A DNA stretch of 64,000 bases from Selenomonadaceae bacterium. GTDB lineage: Bacteria; Bacillota; Negativicutes; Selenomonadales; Selenomonadaceae. The DNA lies in contig JAFUTY010000050.1 in NCBI GenBank assembly GCA_017484005.1, forward strand, positions 59,216-123,215, read 5' to 3'. Below the pieces are notes generated by a model. That model did no database searches, was not told the DNA's origin, and saw only the letters and a program-made list of their open reading frames with translations. Position numbers and translations under genes: made by a program. Positions 45,654 to 55,018 of the stretch are shown piece after piece; positions within the stretch are counted from its first letter, which is position 1; each line of letters starts with the position of its first letter.

Positions 45654-46169
45654 ATGCAGAATTTTTTAGAACTTGCGCACGATAGATATTCATGCCGAAA
45701 ATTTTCTGATCGTGAAGTTGAATCTGAATTGATCGACAAAATTATCGAGGCGGCTTTGATTTCTCCAACGGCAGTAAATTATCAGCCGGAACATCTATTC
45801 ATAATTCGCGGCGAGGAGAATGTTCAAAAAATTTCCGAGGCAACTCGATACACATTCGGCGCAAAAAATTTCATCGTCCTCGGAATAAAAACAGATCGAG
45901 CATGGATTCGTCCGACAGATCAAAAATATTTCGGTGATATCGATGGAGGAATTGTCGCGGCATCGATTCTATTTGCAGTGAAAGATCTCGAGCTCGATTC
46001 AACTTACGTCGGGCATTTTGATCCGAATTTAATGAAGAAAAATTTTCCACAGATGGAGAATTATGATTTGATCGGAATTTTTCCAATCGGTTATGCTGAT
46101 GAATCTGCAAAACCTCATCCAAATCATACGAAGAAAAATCCTCGAAATTTAATGATCACTGAAATTTAA
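45654..46169 (+). CDS. Nitroreductase-family FMN protein
   Basis: A 171-residue nitroreductase with the FMN-binding start HDRYSCRKFSDREVE, the SPTAVNYQPEHLFII block and GDIDGGIVAASILFAVKD. Such enzymes reduce nitro compounds, quinones or flavins. It has GAGGAGG upstream and a terminator downstream. Confidence 0.88.
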   Translation: MQNFLELAHDRYSCRKFSDREVESELIDKIIEAALISPTAVNYQPEHLFIIRGEENVQKISEATRYTFGAKNFIVLGIKTDRAWIRPTDQKYFGDIDGGIVAASILFAVKDLELDSTYVGHFDPNLMKKNFPQMENYDLIGIFPIGYADESAKPHPNHTKKNPRNLMITEI

Positions 46170-46177
46170 TCCGGAAA

Positions 46178-46226
46178 TAAAAAAAAGATCCTCGAAGATC
46201 GTTTTGATCTCCGAGGATCTTTTTTA
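46178..46226. terminator. Bidirectional terminator
   Basis: gatcctcgaagatc / gatctccgaggatc between A and T runs, between the convergent nitroreductase and Gfo/Idh genes. Confidence 0.85.
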
Positions 46227-47204
46227 TCCGTAAATCAATCCAGATTTTTTGATCGATCCTTCCGCGACTCGAATCACTGCCACTGAAGTTTTGAGCCAAT
46301 TCAACATCGTTTGAAAATCTTGACGCTCAAAAATTTCATTGAACTCGATGAATTCATGAATCATTCGATGCTCAAATTGATTTTCATTGATCGTTTTCGA
46401 TTCCTGCCCGCGCACATGAACTTCAAAACTCCGCATCAGATTTGGCTGATCAGCCATTCGAATGAATCCATCCTCGCCTTGAATTATCACGAAACTCGGC
46501 GATTCAGAATCTTTTGCACCGACACAAGCTGCTCGAAATCCATCGAATTCCAAATTCAAAATTCCAGATGTATCGACGCCATTGAATCCAACATTCGGAA
46601 GATATTCAAAATTCTTCGGCTCACCAAATAATCCAATTGCGAGATTCAGATTATAGATGTTGATATCATACAGCGCACCGCCGAAATTTTTCGGATCAAA
46701 CGATGGCAGAACTATGCCTTCGCGATAGGAATCATAACGCCGCGAATATTGAGAGTAATTGAACTGCGCGAGTTTTAATCTGCCGAGCGATTTCAATTCT
46801 CGTTTCATCGCATGGAAATTTGGAGAATGCAGCATCGTCACCGCTTCAAAAAGATACAGATGTTTTTCTTCAGCGATTCGAGCGAGCTCCTCGATTTCAG
46901 CCGCTCGAGTTGTCGAGGGCTTTTCGAGAATCACATTTTTTCCAGCGATCAACGCCTGCCGAGTGAATTCAAAATGCAAACCGTTCGGAAGTCCTACATA
47001 AATGAAATCGAGCTCTGGATCTTTGAGAATTTCATCGTAATCAGTATAAATTTTGGGAATTGAATATTTTTGCGCGAGAGATTCAGCTTTGTCGCGAGAA
47101 TTTGGACGAACATAAATCGCATTTGCCTCGATTTGCGAAATTTGTTCCAAAGCCTCCAATGCATCTTGAACGATGAATCCCGCTCCGAGCAATCCAATTT
47201 TCAT
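46224..47204 (-). CDS. Gfo/Idh/MocA-family oxidoreductase
   Basis: NAD(P)-dependent dehydrogenase of 326 residues: Rossmann start IGLLGAGFIVQDALEAL, EKPSTT substrate-site motif (KNVILEKPSTTRAAE) and the C-terminal beta-sheet domain. Likely substrate is a sugar or cyclitol. Its start overlaps the end of maf by 4 bases (ATGA), so the two are coupled. Confidence 0.85.
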   Translation of the reverse strand: MKIGLLGAGFIVQDALEALEQISQIEANAIYVRPNSRDKAESLAQKYSIPKIYTDYDEILKDPELDFIYVGLPNGLHFEFTRQALIAGKNVILEKPSTTRAAEIEELARIAEEKHLYLFEAVTMLHSPNFHAMKRELKSLGRLKLAQFNYSQYSRRYDSYREGIVLPSFDPKNFGGALYDINIYNLNLAIGLFGEPKNFEYLPNVGFNGVDTSGILNLEFDGFRAACVGAKDSESPSFVIIQGEDGFIRMADQPNLMRSFEVHVRGQESKTINENQFEHRMIHEFIEFNEIFERQDFQTMLNWLKTSVAVIRVAEGSIKKSGLIYG

Positions 47205-47758
47205 TCAAAAACCTCCTTCAACAAAATTCGAAGTTGATACAGCGGCAGACCGACAACATTGCTCCAGTCGCCGTCGATTTTGCGAATAAATGGTGCGGTG
47301 AATCCTTGCAGCGCGTAAGATCCAGATTTATCCATCGGCTCGCCGGTGTCAACGAATGATTCGATTTCGCCGCGAGTCATTGCACCGAAAGTCACGAGTG
47401 TCATTTCTGATGCCGTGAAAATTTTTCCATCATTAACAATCGCGAGCCCAGTGATAACCGTGTGAGTCCGATTTTGCAGCTCCTCAAGCATCATGACAGC
47501 TCCATTGCGCCCATCAGGTTTTCCAAAAATTTTTGAGCCGAGCGTCACGATCGTATCTGCACCGATTATTGTATCATCTGGAAATTTTTTTGAAACATCA
47601 ATCGCCTTGAGTTTTGCATTTTCAATCGCGATTTTGATTGGATCTTCCGCGAAATTTGCCGAGATTTCTTCCGCCTCGCTCGATTGAATTTTGAACGGCA
47701 GTCGCAATAACTTCAATAATTCATGTCGGCGCGGTGAATTTGACGCGAGTATCAGCAT
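47201..47758 (-). CDS. maf: Maf-family nucleoside triphosphate pyrophosphatase
   Basis: House-cleaning pyrophosphatase that removes non-canonical nucleotides (dTTP/UTP or m5U type). The 185-residue protein starts LILASNSPRRHELLKLL, the invariant Maf start, and has GADTIVTLGSKIFGKP and GSYALQGFTAPFIRKIDGD. ATG 47758 has GGAGAG upstream; a longer frame reaching 47857 is not a gene. Confidence 0.92.
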   Translation of the reverse strand: MLILASNSPRRHELLKLLRLPFKIQSSEAEEISANFAEDPIKIAIENAKLKAIDVSKKFPDDTIIGADTIVTLGSKIFGKPDGRNGAVMMLEELQNRTHTVITGLAIVNDGKIFTASEMTLVTFGAMTRGEIESFVDTGEPMDKSGSYALQGFTAPFIRKIDGDWSNVVGLPLYQLRILLKEVFE

Positions 47759-47877
47759 CGAATCTCTCCTCGAATTTTTGATTGAATCTAGCATTTTCAA
47801 TTTCGCGTGACAAGAAAAAATTTTTGGAGTATGCTCGCTCGCGTCTCGAATCAACAATTTTTTTTGGAGGGACGAAG

Positions 47878-48312
47878 TTGGAATATAAAAAGTCGAATGG
47901 AAAAATTTATCTGCGCGTCGATCCGGGCGAGGATATCATTGAAATTGTTCATCGAGTCTGCCGCGTTCAAAAGATTCGCGGTGCGATTTTTCACGGCGTC
48001 GGATCTTGCAGCGAAGTCACAATCTACACATATAATCCGGAGACTGGAGAATTTCGCGAGCATAATTATTCCGGTTTTCTCGATATGGCGTCGCTGACTG
48101 GTGATGTTATCGAGACTGGCGACGATGAAATCATGGTCAGAGCGCATGGAGTTTTTTCCTATCTCGATTCAGAAAAAAAATTGCAGACAGTTGGCGGGAG
48201 CATTCAAAAAGCAGAGATCAAATTCACTGGCGAGCTTGTACTTTCTCCAATTGAAGATGGTTTGCGCCGCAGAATGGATATCGTTCCAAATCTTTCCGTC
48301 TGGAAATTCTAA
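47878..48312 (+). CDS. PPC/DUF296-domain DNA-binding-like protein
   Basis: A 144-residue plant-and-prokaryote-conserved (PPC) domain, known from bacterial and AHL-type nuclear proteins. Motifs: RVDPGEDIIEIVHRVC, GAIFHGVGSCSEVTIYTY, MASLTGDVIETG and VRAHGVFSYLD. It forms trimers and may bind a ligand or DNA; the function is unknown. Start is TTG with GGAGGGA upstream. Confidence 0.85.
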   Translation: MEYKKSNGKIYLRVDPGEDIIEIVHRVCRVQKIRGAIFHGVGSCSEVTIYTYNPETGEFREHNYSGFLDMASLTGDVIETGDDEIMVRAHGVFSYLDSEKKLQTVGGSIQKAEIKFTGELVLSPIEDGLRRRMDIVPNLSVWKF

Positions 48313-48314
48313 AC

Positions 48315-48359
48315 AAAAAAGATCGGGGATCAAAAATCGATCCTCGATCTTTTTTTTTG
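48315..48359. terminator. Bidirectional terminator
   Basis: gatcggggatc / gatcctcgatc with A and T runs, ending GTTCGGAA. Confidence 0.85.
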
Positions 48360-48368
48360 TTCGGAATT

Positions 48369-49076
48369 TCAAAATATCACTTGCTCAACTCCAAACCATT
48401 GAGCCGATTCATCCCATTTGAATCTGAACTCGCCAGCATCAACAAATCGGCTGTTAGCTGAATCTCGACGCTGATATCCAATTATGATTGTATCTCCTTC
48501 AATTCGATAATCTGAGAAGAAAATATCTCGCGCACGACCGAAGTACTGTCTTTTGAGATCATATGTGTTGAAATATTTCACGAACACACCATCCGATCTC
48601 TTTCCCAACAACGTATGGGTTCTTCCGACAAGTCCAGATTCATCGATATTCAGTAACAGATAGAAAGTGATTCCGCTGTCAGTTTTGATTAGATTGATAT
48701 GTGTCGGAATTCCAGCTCCTGTCTCGATTGTGTTGTTGATATTCTTATCACCGAATTTCGCGTAGATTCTATTTTTACCTGCAGTCGGACGATACTCACC
48801 TGAATCATAATACAAACAGATAGCATCCGATCCACTTCCAAAAATTGCAAAGCCTCTGTTATAGATTGGTTGGACTTTTCTGGTATCAAGATGACTGCTT
48901 TTTATATATTCCTGAGGAAATGGAGTTCCATTATGAGAAGTCGCTCCCACGATTTCAAAATATCCTGGTGGTGTAAATGATACTTTTCCAATTTCAACCG
49001 GCTGTTCGAGTTTCATTGCAAAACAATTTGCAGCGATCAAAAAAAATCCAGCGAGCAAAATCAGAATTCGATTCAT
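48369..49076 (-). CDS. Secreted protein of unknown function
   Basis: A 235-residue protein with a signal peptide (1-20, ending AANCFA). The body is rich in beta-strands, with PGYFEIVGATSHNGTPF, DAICLYYDSGEYRP, a segment ESGLVGRTHTLLGKRSDGVF and a C-terminal FRFKWDESAQWFGVEQV. No family was recognised. ATG 49076 is preferred over an upstream start because GGAGGG precedes it. A terminator hairpin lies between it and the MFS gene. Confidence 0.6.
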   Translation of the reverse strand: MNRILILLAGFFLIAANCFAMKLEQPVEIGKVSFTPPGYFEIVGATSHNGTPFPQEYIKSSHLDTRKVQPIYNRGFAIFGSGSDAICLYYDSGEYRPTAGKNRIYAKFGDKNINNTIETGAGIPTHINLIKTDSGITFYLLLNIDESGLVGRTHTLLGKRSDGVFVKYFNTYDLKRQYFGRARDIFFSDYRIEGDTIIIGYQRRDSANSRFVDAGEFRFKWDESAQWFGVEQVIF

Positions 49077-49095
49077 CAAAATCCCTCCACTCAAC

Positions 49096-49139
49096 AAAAA
49101 AACGAGGATGATCCAGCACGGATCGTCCTCGACTTTTTA
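49096..49139. terminator. Terminator between the secreted protein and MFS genes
   Basis: cgaggatgatccagcacggatcgtcctcg with A run and T run. On the minus strand it ends the MFS-gene transcript. Confidence 0.8.
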
Positions 49140-49146
49140 ATTTGTG

Positions 49147-50310
49147 TCAAATGTATTTTCTAAATCCTCGAGCACATTGCATCCATAAAATAATCGTAGC
49201 AGTGATTCCAAAAGTCATTCCGCCCGCAATAAGAAAATCGATTCCAAAATTGTCGATGAAAATTCCACTCCATGCAGTCGCTGCCATCGTTCCAAGATTC
49301 GCGGCAGTCAAAAATAATCCATTCGCAAAATCTGGAGCTTCAGATGCCGCATGTGAAAGCCAGAATTGATTCACGTTTGCATTGATTCCCGCAAAAATTC
49401 CAAAAATGATCGTGAGAACTGCCATTGGAATCGCTGAAGAACTTCCACCGATAAACATTGCGAGGTAAATTCCGAGCGTTGCGATTGGAAGAATTTTTAC
49501 AGTCGGCAGAGGAAATTTCGCCAAAAATCCTCCAGCTAAAAAACTTCCGAGAATGTTGCATGATCCAAAGATGAATAGAAAAATCGAAACGAGACTCGGC
49601 TCAAGATTTGTAACTTTCAACAGATATTCGGTGAGATAATTGAAAACTCCAAAAAATGTTCCGTTCAAAAAAATCACGGCGAAAATCGATGCCCAAACCA
49701 TTGGACGTTTCAAAACTCCAATTTGATCGCCGTATGAAAGAGGTTTGCCTGATTCAAGATTTGGAAAGAAAATGATCGTGAGAATCAGAGCCGCGGCTGT
49801 GACAATCGCAAAAAATCCCATCGATGCAACGAATCCAAGATGTTCCGCGATGAAATTGCTGATTGGAACGCCGATAACCATTCCGCCGGCAACTCCCATA
49901 TTCACCTTCGCAACATTTCGAGGCGCGTCGTGAGGATCATCGGCGATTTGCGCGGCAACAGTGAAAGCCATCGCGCAGTAAACTGGATGAAAGAATGACG
50001 GAATCACTCGGAGCATTAATAGAGTATCGAAATCCGTGACAAACATCGAGGCGGCATTTGAAATCGTGAAGATCGTCAAAACTAAAATCATGACAGGTTT
50101 CTTCGGAAGTCGCGAAAATATCAGCGGCATCGTTGGTCCAGCGATTGCAACTCCAAGCGCAAACATACTAATCAACATTCCCGCCGTGACAATCGTGACT
50201 TGAAAATTTTCCGAGACATATGGAAGAAGTCCAACGACGCCCATCTCGGTGTTGAGAATTCCAAAGACTCCGACAAACAAAATCCAAATGATCAATACAC
50301 GATTTCTCAT
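49147..50310 (-). CDS. Major facilitator superfamily exporter (AraJ/drug-efflux type)
   Basis: A 387-residue transporter with 12 predicted helices. Motifs include FVGVFGILNTEMGVVGLLP at the start and RLPKKPVMILV between helices 2 and 3 (the MFS loop signature). It resembles arabinose/purine/chloramphenicol efflux pumps. Its start overlaps the stop of the cyclophilin-like lipoprotein gene by 4 bases. A divergent LysR gene may regulate both. Confidence 0.85.
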   Translation of the reverse strand: MRNRVLIIWILFVGVFGILNTEMGVVGLLPYVSENFQVTIVTAGMLISMFALGVAIAGPTMPLIFSRLPKKPVMILVLTIFTISNAASMFVTDFDTLLMLRVIPSFFHPVYCAMAFTVAAQIADDPHDAPRNVAKVNMGVAGGMVIGVPISNFIAEHLGFVASMGFFAIVTAAALILTIIFFPNLESGKPLSYGDQIGVLKRPMVWASIFAVIFLNGTFFGVFNYLTEYLLKVTNLEPSLVSIFLFIFGSCNILGSFLAGGFLAKFPLPTVKILPIATLGIYLAMFIGGSSSAIPMAVLTIIFGIFAGINANVNQFWLSHAASEAPDFANGLFLTAANLGTMAATAWSGIFIDNFGIDFLIAGGMTFGITATIILWMQCARGFRKYI

Positions 50311-50732
50311 TTCAGATTCTCCCGCGAAATTTTGATTTTGCCATGCAGTTTCGGAATCGATTCGAATCCTGAAACGATTTCGCCGAGTGAATAGAGTCCT
50401 GGATATTTTTCAAAGTTTCCATAATACAAAACGACGTTATTCCATGGCTCAAAATAGCCGAGAGTTTCGATTTTTGGTTCAGCGAGATTTGTGTTTCGAG
50501 TATCGAGCTTTCGATTTGGATGAAAGATTTTTTCATTCGATCCATAATTCTCGATCTCAGTTTCAATCGGCAGTTGATTCCAAAGATCCCGCGCCGCCGA
50601 TGAATCGTTCAATCGATAAATGATCGTCGAGTCTCCAGATTCGATTCGAATTCGCAATTCAGATCCTCCTTCCGAAATTCCACATCCGCAAAACATCCCG
50701 AGGATTAGAGTCAGTAAAAAAATTTTCTTCAT
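50307..50732 (-). CDS. Cyclophilin-like lipoprotein
   Basis: A 141-residue predicted lipoprotein: signal peptide with lipobox MFCGC (Cys at about residue 17), then a cyclophilin-like domain with YRLNDSSAARDLWNQLP, TLGYFEPWNNVVLYYGN and YSLGEIVSG. Such domains are small-molecule or peptide binders; the role is unknown. It is the first gene of a two-gene unit with the MFS exporter, divergent from a LysR-type regulator. Confidence 0.78.
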   Translation of the reverse strand: MKKIFLLTLILGMFCGCGISEGGSELRIRIESGDSTIIYRLNDSSAARDLWNQLPIETEIENYGSNEKIFHPNRKLDTRNTNLAEPKIETLGYFEPWNNVVLYYGNFEKYPGLYSLGEIVSGFESIPKLHGKIKISRENLK

Positions 50733-50828
50733 CGATGTTTCCTCCTCGTTTTTGAAATTCTACATTCCGCCCAAATTTTTTTAAAATGCTAGAATCGAAT
50801 GGAAATCGATAACTTGGAGTGATGAATC

Positions 50829-51692
50829 ATGGAACTCAAATCGCTGAAATCATTTTTGACAATCGCGCGGCTCGGCAATATCACCAAAGCATCTGAAGAA
50901 TTGTTTATATCGCAGCCAGCATTGACGCGGCAGATTCAAGATTTGGAATTGGAACTCGGAACAAAACTGCTCGAGCGATCTCGGAAGGGAACTTCGTTGA
51001 CTGACGCGGGGAAATTGCTGAAGGATCACGCGCGAAAGATTATCGAGATCGAGGAGAATCTGCGATCTGATTTTGCGAATCTCGATGAAAATGTGATCGG
51101 AGAAATTTCAATCGGCTGTGCGCAATCGAGAGGCATGCAGTTCATCGCACGGAAATGTCATGAGCTGCAGAAAAAATTTCCGAGAATTCGATTTCATCTT
51201 CATGATGCAGACGCGATTCATGTCATTGATTCGATTGAACATGGCGATCTCGATTTTGGAATTTTGACGAATCCTTCAGAACTCAATCGATTCGAGTTCA
51301 TCGAAATTCCGTTCAAAGATCAATGGGGAGTTTTGATGCGCCGCGATGATCCACTCGCAAATTTTGAATCGATCAAAGCCGAGGAACTTTGGAATCGATC
51401 GCTGATTTTATCGGAACAGTCATTTCAAAATTCCGAGTTGTCACATTGGTTCAATCGAAGTGAGGATCAATTAAACATCGTCGCGACTTATAATCTGATT
51501 TTCAACGCGTCGCTGATGGTCGAGGAGGGAATGGGAATCGCGATCGCTTATGATGGAATCGTTCGGAATGATCAATTGATCTTTCGTCCGCTGAATCCAA
51601 ATCTCGATGCAAAATTGTTTGTGATTTGGAAAAAGAATCGAGAAAGTTCAAAGGCGAGCTCGATCTTCAAAAATCAACTGCGCGTGATATAA
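50829..51692 (+). CDS. LysR-type transcriptional regulator
   Basis: A 287-residue regulator: winged HTH (about 1-65, LKSFLTIARLGNITKASEEL then ISQPALTRQIQDLE) and a periplasmic-binding-like effector domain (about 90-285). LysR proteins often control the divergent neighbour, here the cyclophilin-like lipoprotein and MFS exporter; the 96-base intergenic region would hold the operator. The effector is unknown. Confidence 0.9.
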   Translation: MELKSLKSFLTIARLGNITKASEELFISQPALTRQIQDLELELGTKLLERSRKGTSLTDAGKLLKDHARKIIEIEENLRSDFANLDENVIGEISIGCAQSRGMQFIARKCHELQKKFPRIRFHLHDADAIHVIDSIEHGDLDFGILTNPSELNRFEFIEIPFKDQWGVLMRRDDPLANFESIKAEELWNRSLILSEQSFQNSELSHWFNRSEDQLNIVATYNLIFNASLMVEEGMGIAIAYDGIVRNDQLIFRPLNPNLDAKLFVIWKKNRESSKASSIFKNQLRVI

Positions 51693-51719
51693 TTCCAAAA
51701 AATTGAAAGGAGTAATTGA

Positions 51720-54623
51720 ATGGAAAAATTGATTCATGGATTTGAGCTTCAGCGGCAAAAATTGATTCCGGAAATCGATGCCGAAGCGTTCGAATTCATT
51801 CATCTGAAAACTGGCGCGAGTCTGCTCTATCTCAAAACGGAAGATGATAACAAAGTCTTTTCAATCGCTTTCAGAACTCCGCCGCAGGATGATACTGGAG
51901 TCGCGCATATTGTCGAGCATTCAACTCTTTGCGGTTCAAAAAAATATCCACTGCGCGAGCCGTTTGTCGAATTGATCAAGGGATCGCTGCATACATTTTT
52001 GAACGCGATGACTTATCCGGACAAAACAGTTTATCCAATCGCGAGCCGCAACGATCAAGATTTTCAAAATTTGATGGATGTCTACCTCGATGCAGTGTTT
52101 TATCCGCGAGTCTATACAACGCCGGAGATTTTGCAGCAGGAAGGCTGGCATTATGAAATCGATTCGCCGGAGGATGATTTGAGATACAGCGGCGTCGTTT
52201 ATAATGAAATGAAAGGCGCACTGAGTTCTCCCGATGATATCCTCGCGAGCAAAATTCTCAGATCGCTGTTCCCCGATACAACTTATCAATTCGAGTCGGG
52301 CGGAGATCCATTCGCAATTCCAAATCTCACGCAGCAGATGTTCCTCGATTTTCATCATCGCTATTATCACCCGTCGAATTCCTACATCTATCTATACGGC
52401 GATTTCGATATCGAGGAGAAATTGGAGTATCTCGACCGCGAATATCTGTCGAAATTTGAAAAGCTCGAGATTGATTCGACGATTCAGCGTCAGCAGAAAT
52501 TCGATTCGGTTAAGCGATTCGACGAATTTTATCCAATCGGCGATGATGAAGAATCAGATTCAAAGACATTTTTATCGATGAATTTTGTTGCCGCGGATGT
52601 TTTAGATCGCAAGACACTCGCCTCGCTGTCGCTGTTAAATCATGCATTGTTTGAATCTCCCGCCGCACCGCTGAGAAAAGCATTCATCGATTCCGGAATC
52701 TGCAAAGATGTTTCAACGATGTTTGAAACTGACGTCATGCAGCCAGTTTTCGGAATCGTTTTGCAAGGTTCGGAATTGGAGCACGTCGAAAAATTCAAAT
52801 CGATCCTTTTCGATAATTTGAAAAAAATCGCCGCGGAAGGAATCGATCGAAAATTGCTGACTGCCGCGATGAATTCATGGGAATTTTCACTTCGCGAATC
52901 AGATTTCGGCGTGACACCTCCAGGACTGGTTTACAATTTGCGGGCATTGCAGCATGCAATTTATGACGGCGATGCATTCGATGCGCTGGGATATGAGGAT
53001 CTTTTAGCGTCGGTGAAATCTGAAACCGATACGAGATATTTCGAAACGCTGATTGAAAAATGTATTCTCAACAATTCTCATGCAACGCTTGTGACTCTCG
53101 CACCGTCGAAAACTCTCGCGACGGAAAGATCTCAAAAAGTTCGTGACAAACTTCGCGTTAAAAAAGAATCCATGACTCGCGAGGAAATCGAATCGATTGT
53201 TGCAAATACAAAATCGCTGAAGGAATTTCAATCTCGCGCCGATTCTCCCGAAGCTCTCGAGACAATTCCAATTCTCAAACGTTCAGATCTCAAACGATCT
53301 CCGGAAAAATTGCCGCTGGAAAAAATCTCGGATCAATTTTTTGTGAGCGAGGTATCAACTCACGGAATTCTCTATGCAAATTTCTTCTTCGACGCAGCAA
53401 AAATCCCGCAGGATCGATTTTTCCACGCGCTGCTGATTTCAGATCTGCTCGGTTTCATCGATACAAAATCGCACAGTTATGAGGATCTTTCGACGCTCAT
53501 CAACACTGAACTCGGCGGAATCTCATTTGACATTCATTCATATGAGAATCACAAAGCGCGAAATTCAATGATTCCAAAATTCCAAATCAAAGCGAAAGTG
53601 CTGACGTCTCGAAAGCCTGCATTGATTGAAATCGTTCGAGAAATTTTGACTGAAACGATTTTCACGAACAAATATCGAATCCTTGAACTCCTCGAACAGG
53701 AAAAGATCGAATTCGAATTGAATCTGCAAAGATCCGCTCAATCGCTAGTGACGTCTAGAATTCTGTCGCAATTGTCTCGAGCGTCTGCATACAATTTCGA
53801 GGCGGGACTTCCATATTATCGATTCGTTCGCGACTTGATTGATCATTTTGACGAGCGATTTGAAACTCTCGCCGCGGAACTCGATTCGACGCTGAAAATC
53901 ATGATCAATCGAAACGATCTTTTGATTCATGTGACAACGAATCGACAAACGATCGATGAATTCAAAAGCAATTTACCGATGCTCCTCGATTCACTTCCGT
54001 CTGAAAAAATTCCGATGCAGAAATATGAATTCGATTCACATCATCGCAACGAGGGATTCACATCTCAATCGCAAGTTCAATATGTTGGAAAGGGCGCGAA
54101 TTTCATCGAGCAGGGATTTAAATTCACCGGCGCGATGAATGTGCTGTCGACGATTTTGCGTTATGAATATTTCTGGACAAAGATTCGAGTTCAAGGCGGA
54201 GCATATGGAGCATTTGTCAATTTCTTCCGCACCGGCGACATGTATTTCTGTTCTTACAGAGATCCAAATTTGCAAAAGACGCTCAAAATTTTCGATGGGA
54301 CGGGAGATTTCATTCGATCGCTGAATCTTTCGCCGCGTGAAATGGATAAATATGTTATCGGGACGTTGAGCAGTCTCGATACTCCATTGACTCCGAGAAT
54401 GCGCGGGGATGTTGCGATTCAGATGTATCTACGCAGCGTGAATTATGAGGATCGTCAAAAGTCTCGCGATCAAACTTTGAACGTGACACTCGACGATATT
54501 CATAAACTCGCCGATTTGATCGATGCCTGCATGAATGAAAATATTTTCTGTGTCTTTGGAAATGATGACAAAATCAATTCAGAAAAAGATCTATTCGATG
54601 AAATCATTCCAGTTTTAGCGTGA
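51720..54623 (+). CDS. M16C-family metallopeptidase (PreP-like)
   Basis: A 967-residue peptidase of the presequence-protease type. The inverted zinc motif HxxEH is HIVEH (about residue 65), followed by LCGSKKYPLREPFVELIKGS and the second Glu in EMKGALSSPDD. Four homologous domains, two in each half, form a closed chamber. The C-terminal half contains a segment RVQGGAYGAFVNFF, which in PreP binds substrate. It degrades peptides in the cytoplasm or outside; no signal peptide is seen. AAAGGAG precedes ATG. Starts 27 bases after LysR. Confidence 0.9.
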   Translation: MEKLIHGFELQRQKLIPEIDAEAFEFIHLKTGASLLYLKTEDDNKVFSIAFRTPPQDDTGVAHIVEHSTLCGSKKYPLREPFVELIKGSLHTFLNAMTYPDKTVYPIASRNDQDFQNLMDVYLDAVFYPRVYTTPEILQQEGWHYEIDSPEDDLRYSGVVYNEMKGALSSPDDILASKILRSLFPDTTYQFESGGDPFAIPNLTQQMFLDFHHRYYHPSNSYIYLYGDFDIEEKLEYLDREYLSKFEKLEIDSTIQRQQKFDSVKRFDEFYPIGDDEESDSKTFLSMNFVAADVLDRKTLASLSLLNHALFESPAAPLRKAFIDSGICKDVSTMFETDVMQPVFGIVLQGSELEHVEKFKSILFDNLKKIAAEGIDRKLLTAAMNSWEFSLRESDFGVTPPGLVYNLRALQHAIYDGDAFDALGYEDLLASVKSETDTRYFETLIEKCILNNSHATLVTLAPSKTLATERSQKVRDKLRVKKESMTREEIESIVANTKSLKEFQSRADSPEALETIPILKRSDLKRSPEKLPLEKISDQFFVSEVSTHGILYANFFFDAAKIPQDRFFHALLISDLLGFIDTKSHSYEDLSTLINTELGGISFDIHSYENHKARNSMIPKFQIKAKVLTSRKPALIEIVREILTETIFTNKYRILELLEQEKIEFELNLQRSAQSLVTSRILSQLSRASAYNFEAGLPYYRFVRDLIDHFDERFETLAAELDSTLKIMINRNDLLIHVTTNRQTIDEFKSNLPMLLDSLPSEKIPMQKYEFDSHHRNEGFTSQSQVQYVGKGANFIEQGFKFTGAMNVLSTILRYEYFWTKIRVQGGAYGAFVNFFRTGDMYFCSYRDPNLQKTLKIFDGTGDFIRSLNLSPREMDKYVIGTLSSLDTPLTPRMRGDVAIQMYLRSVNYEDRQKSRDQTLNVTLDDIHKLADLIDACMNENIFCVFGNDDKINSEKDLFDEIIPVLA

Positions 54624-54655
54624 ATGTGTGTGAAAAATTTTTGGGAGGGATTTCA

Positions 54656-55018
54656 ATGTCAAAGGCTGACGATGCATCGAAATTTCAATCGCAGGGATAC
54701 AATTGCGCTCAATCTGTCGCGTTAGCTTTCGAATCTGAAACCGGTGTCGATTCAAAGATTCTCGAGCGCGCGATGTCTGGATTTGGCTCTGGAATGGGAA
54801 CTCGCGAGGGAACATGCGGCGCTCTGACTGCCGCGATTCTCGTTTCGAGTTTGACTGGCAAAGGATCGAATCGCGAAATCATGAAAAAATTTCGTGAGAA
54901 AGTCGGCGGAATCTATTGCAAAGAAATCAAGGGCGATAATCCTCAGAAAAAAGTTCTATGTTCATGTCCAAATTGCGTGAGATTCGGTGCTGAAATTGCG
55001 GAGGAAATGGCAGTCTGA
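54656..55018 (+). CDS. C-GCAxxG-C-C family protein
   Basis: A 120-residue Cys-rich protein of the C_GCAxxG_C_C family: GYNCAQSVALAF, GTREGTCGALTAA and the C-terminal CSCPNC. The motif spacing suits a metal or redox site, but the function is not known. ATG 54656 has GGAGGGA upstream. Its stop overlaps the predicted CTG start of the DMT transporter. Confidence 0.82.
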   Translation: MSKADDASKFQSQGYNCAQSVALAFESETGVDSKILERAMSGFGSGMGTREGTCGALTAAILVSSLTGKGSNREIMKKFREKVGGIYCKEIKGDNPQKKVLCSCPNCVRFGAEIAEEMAV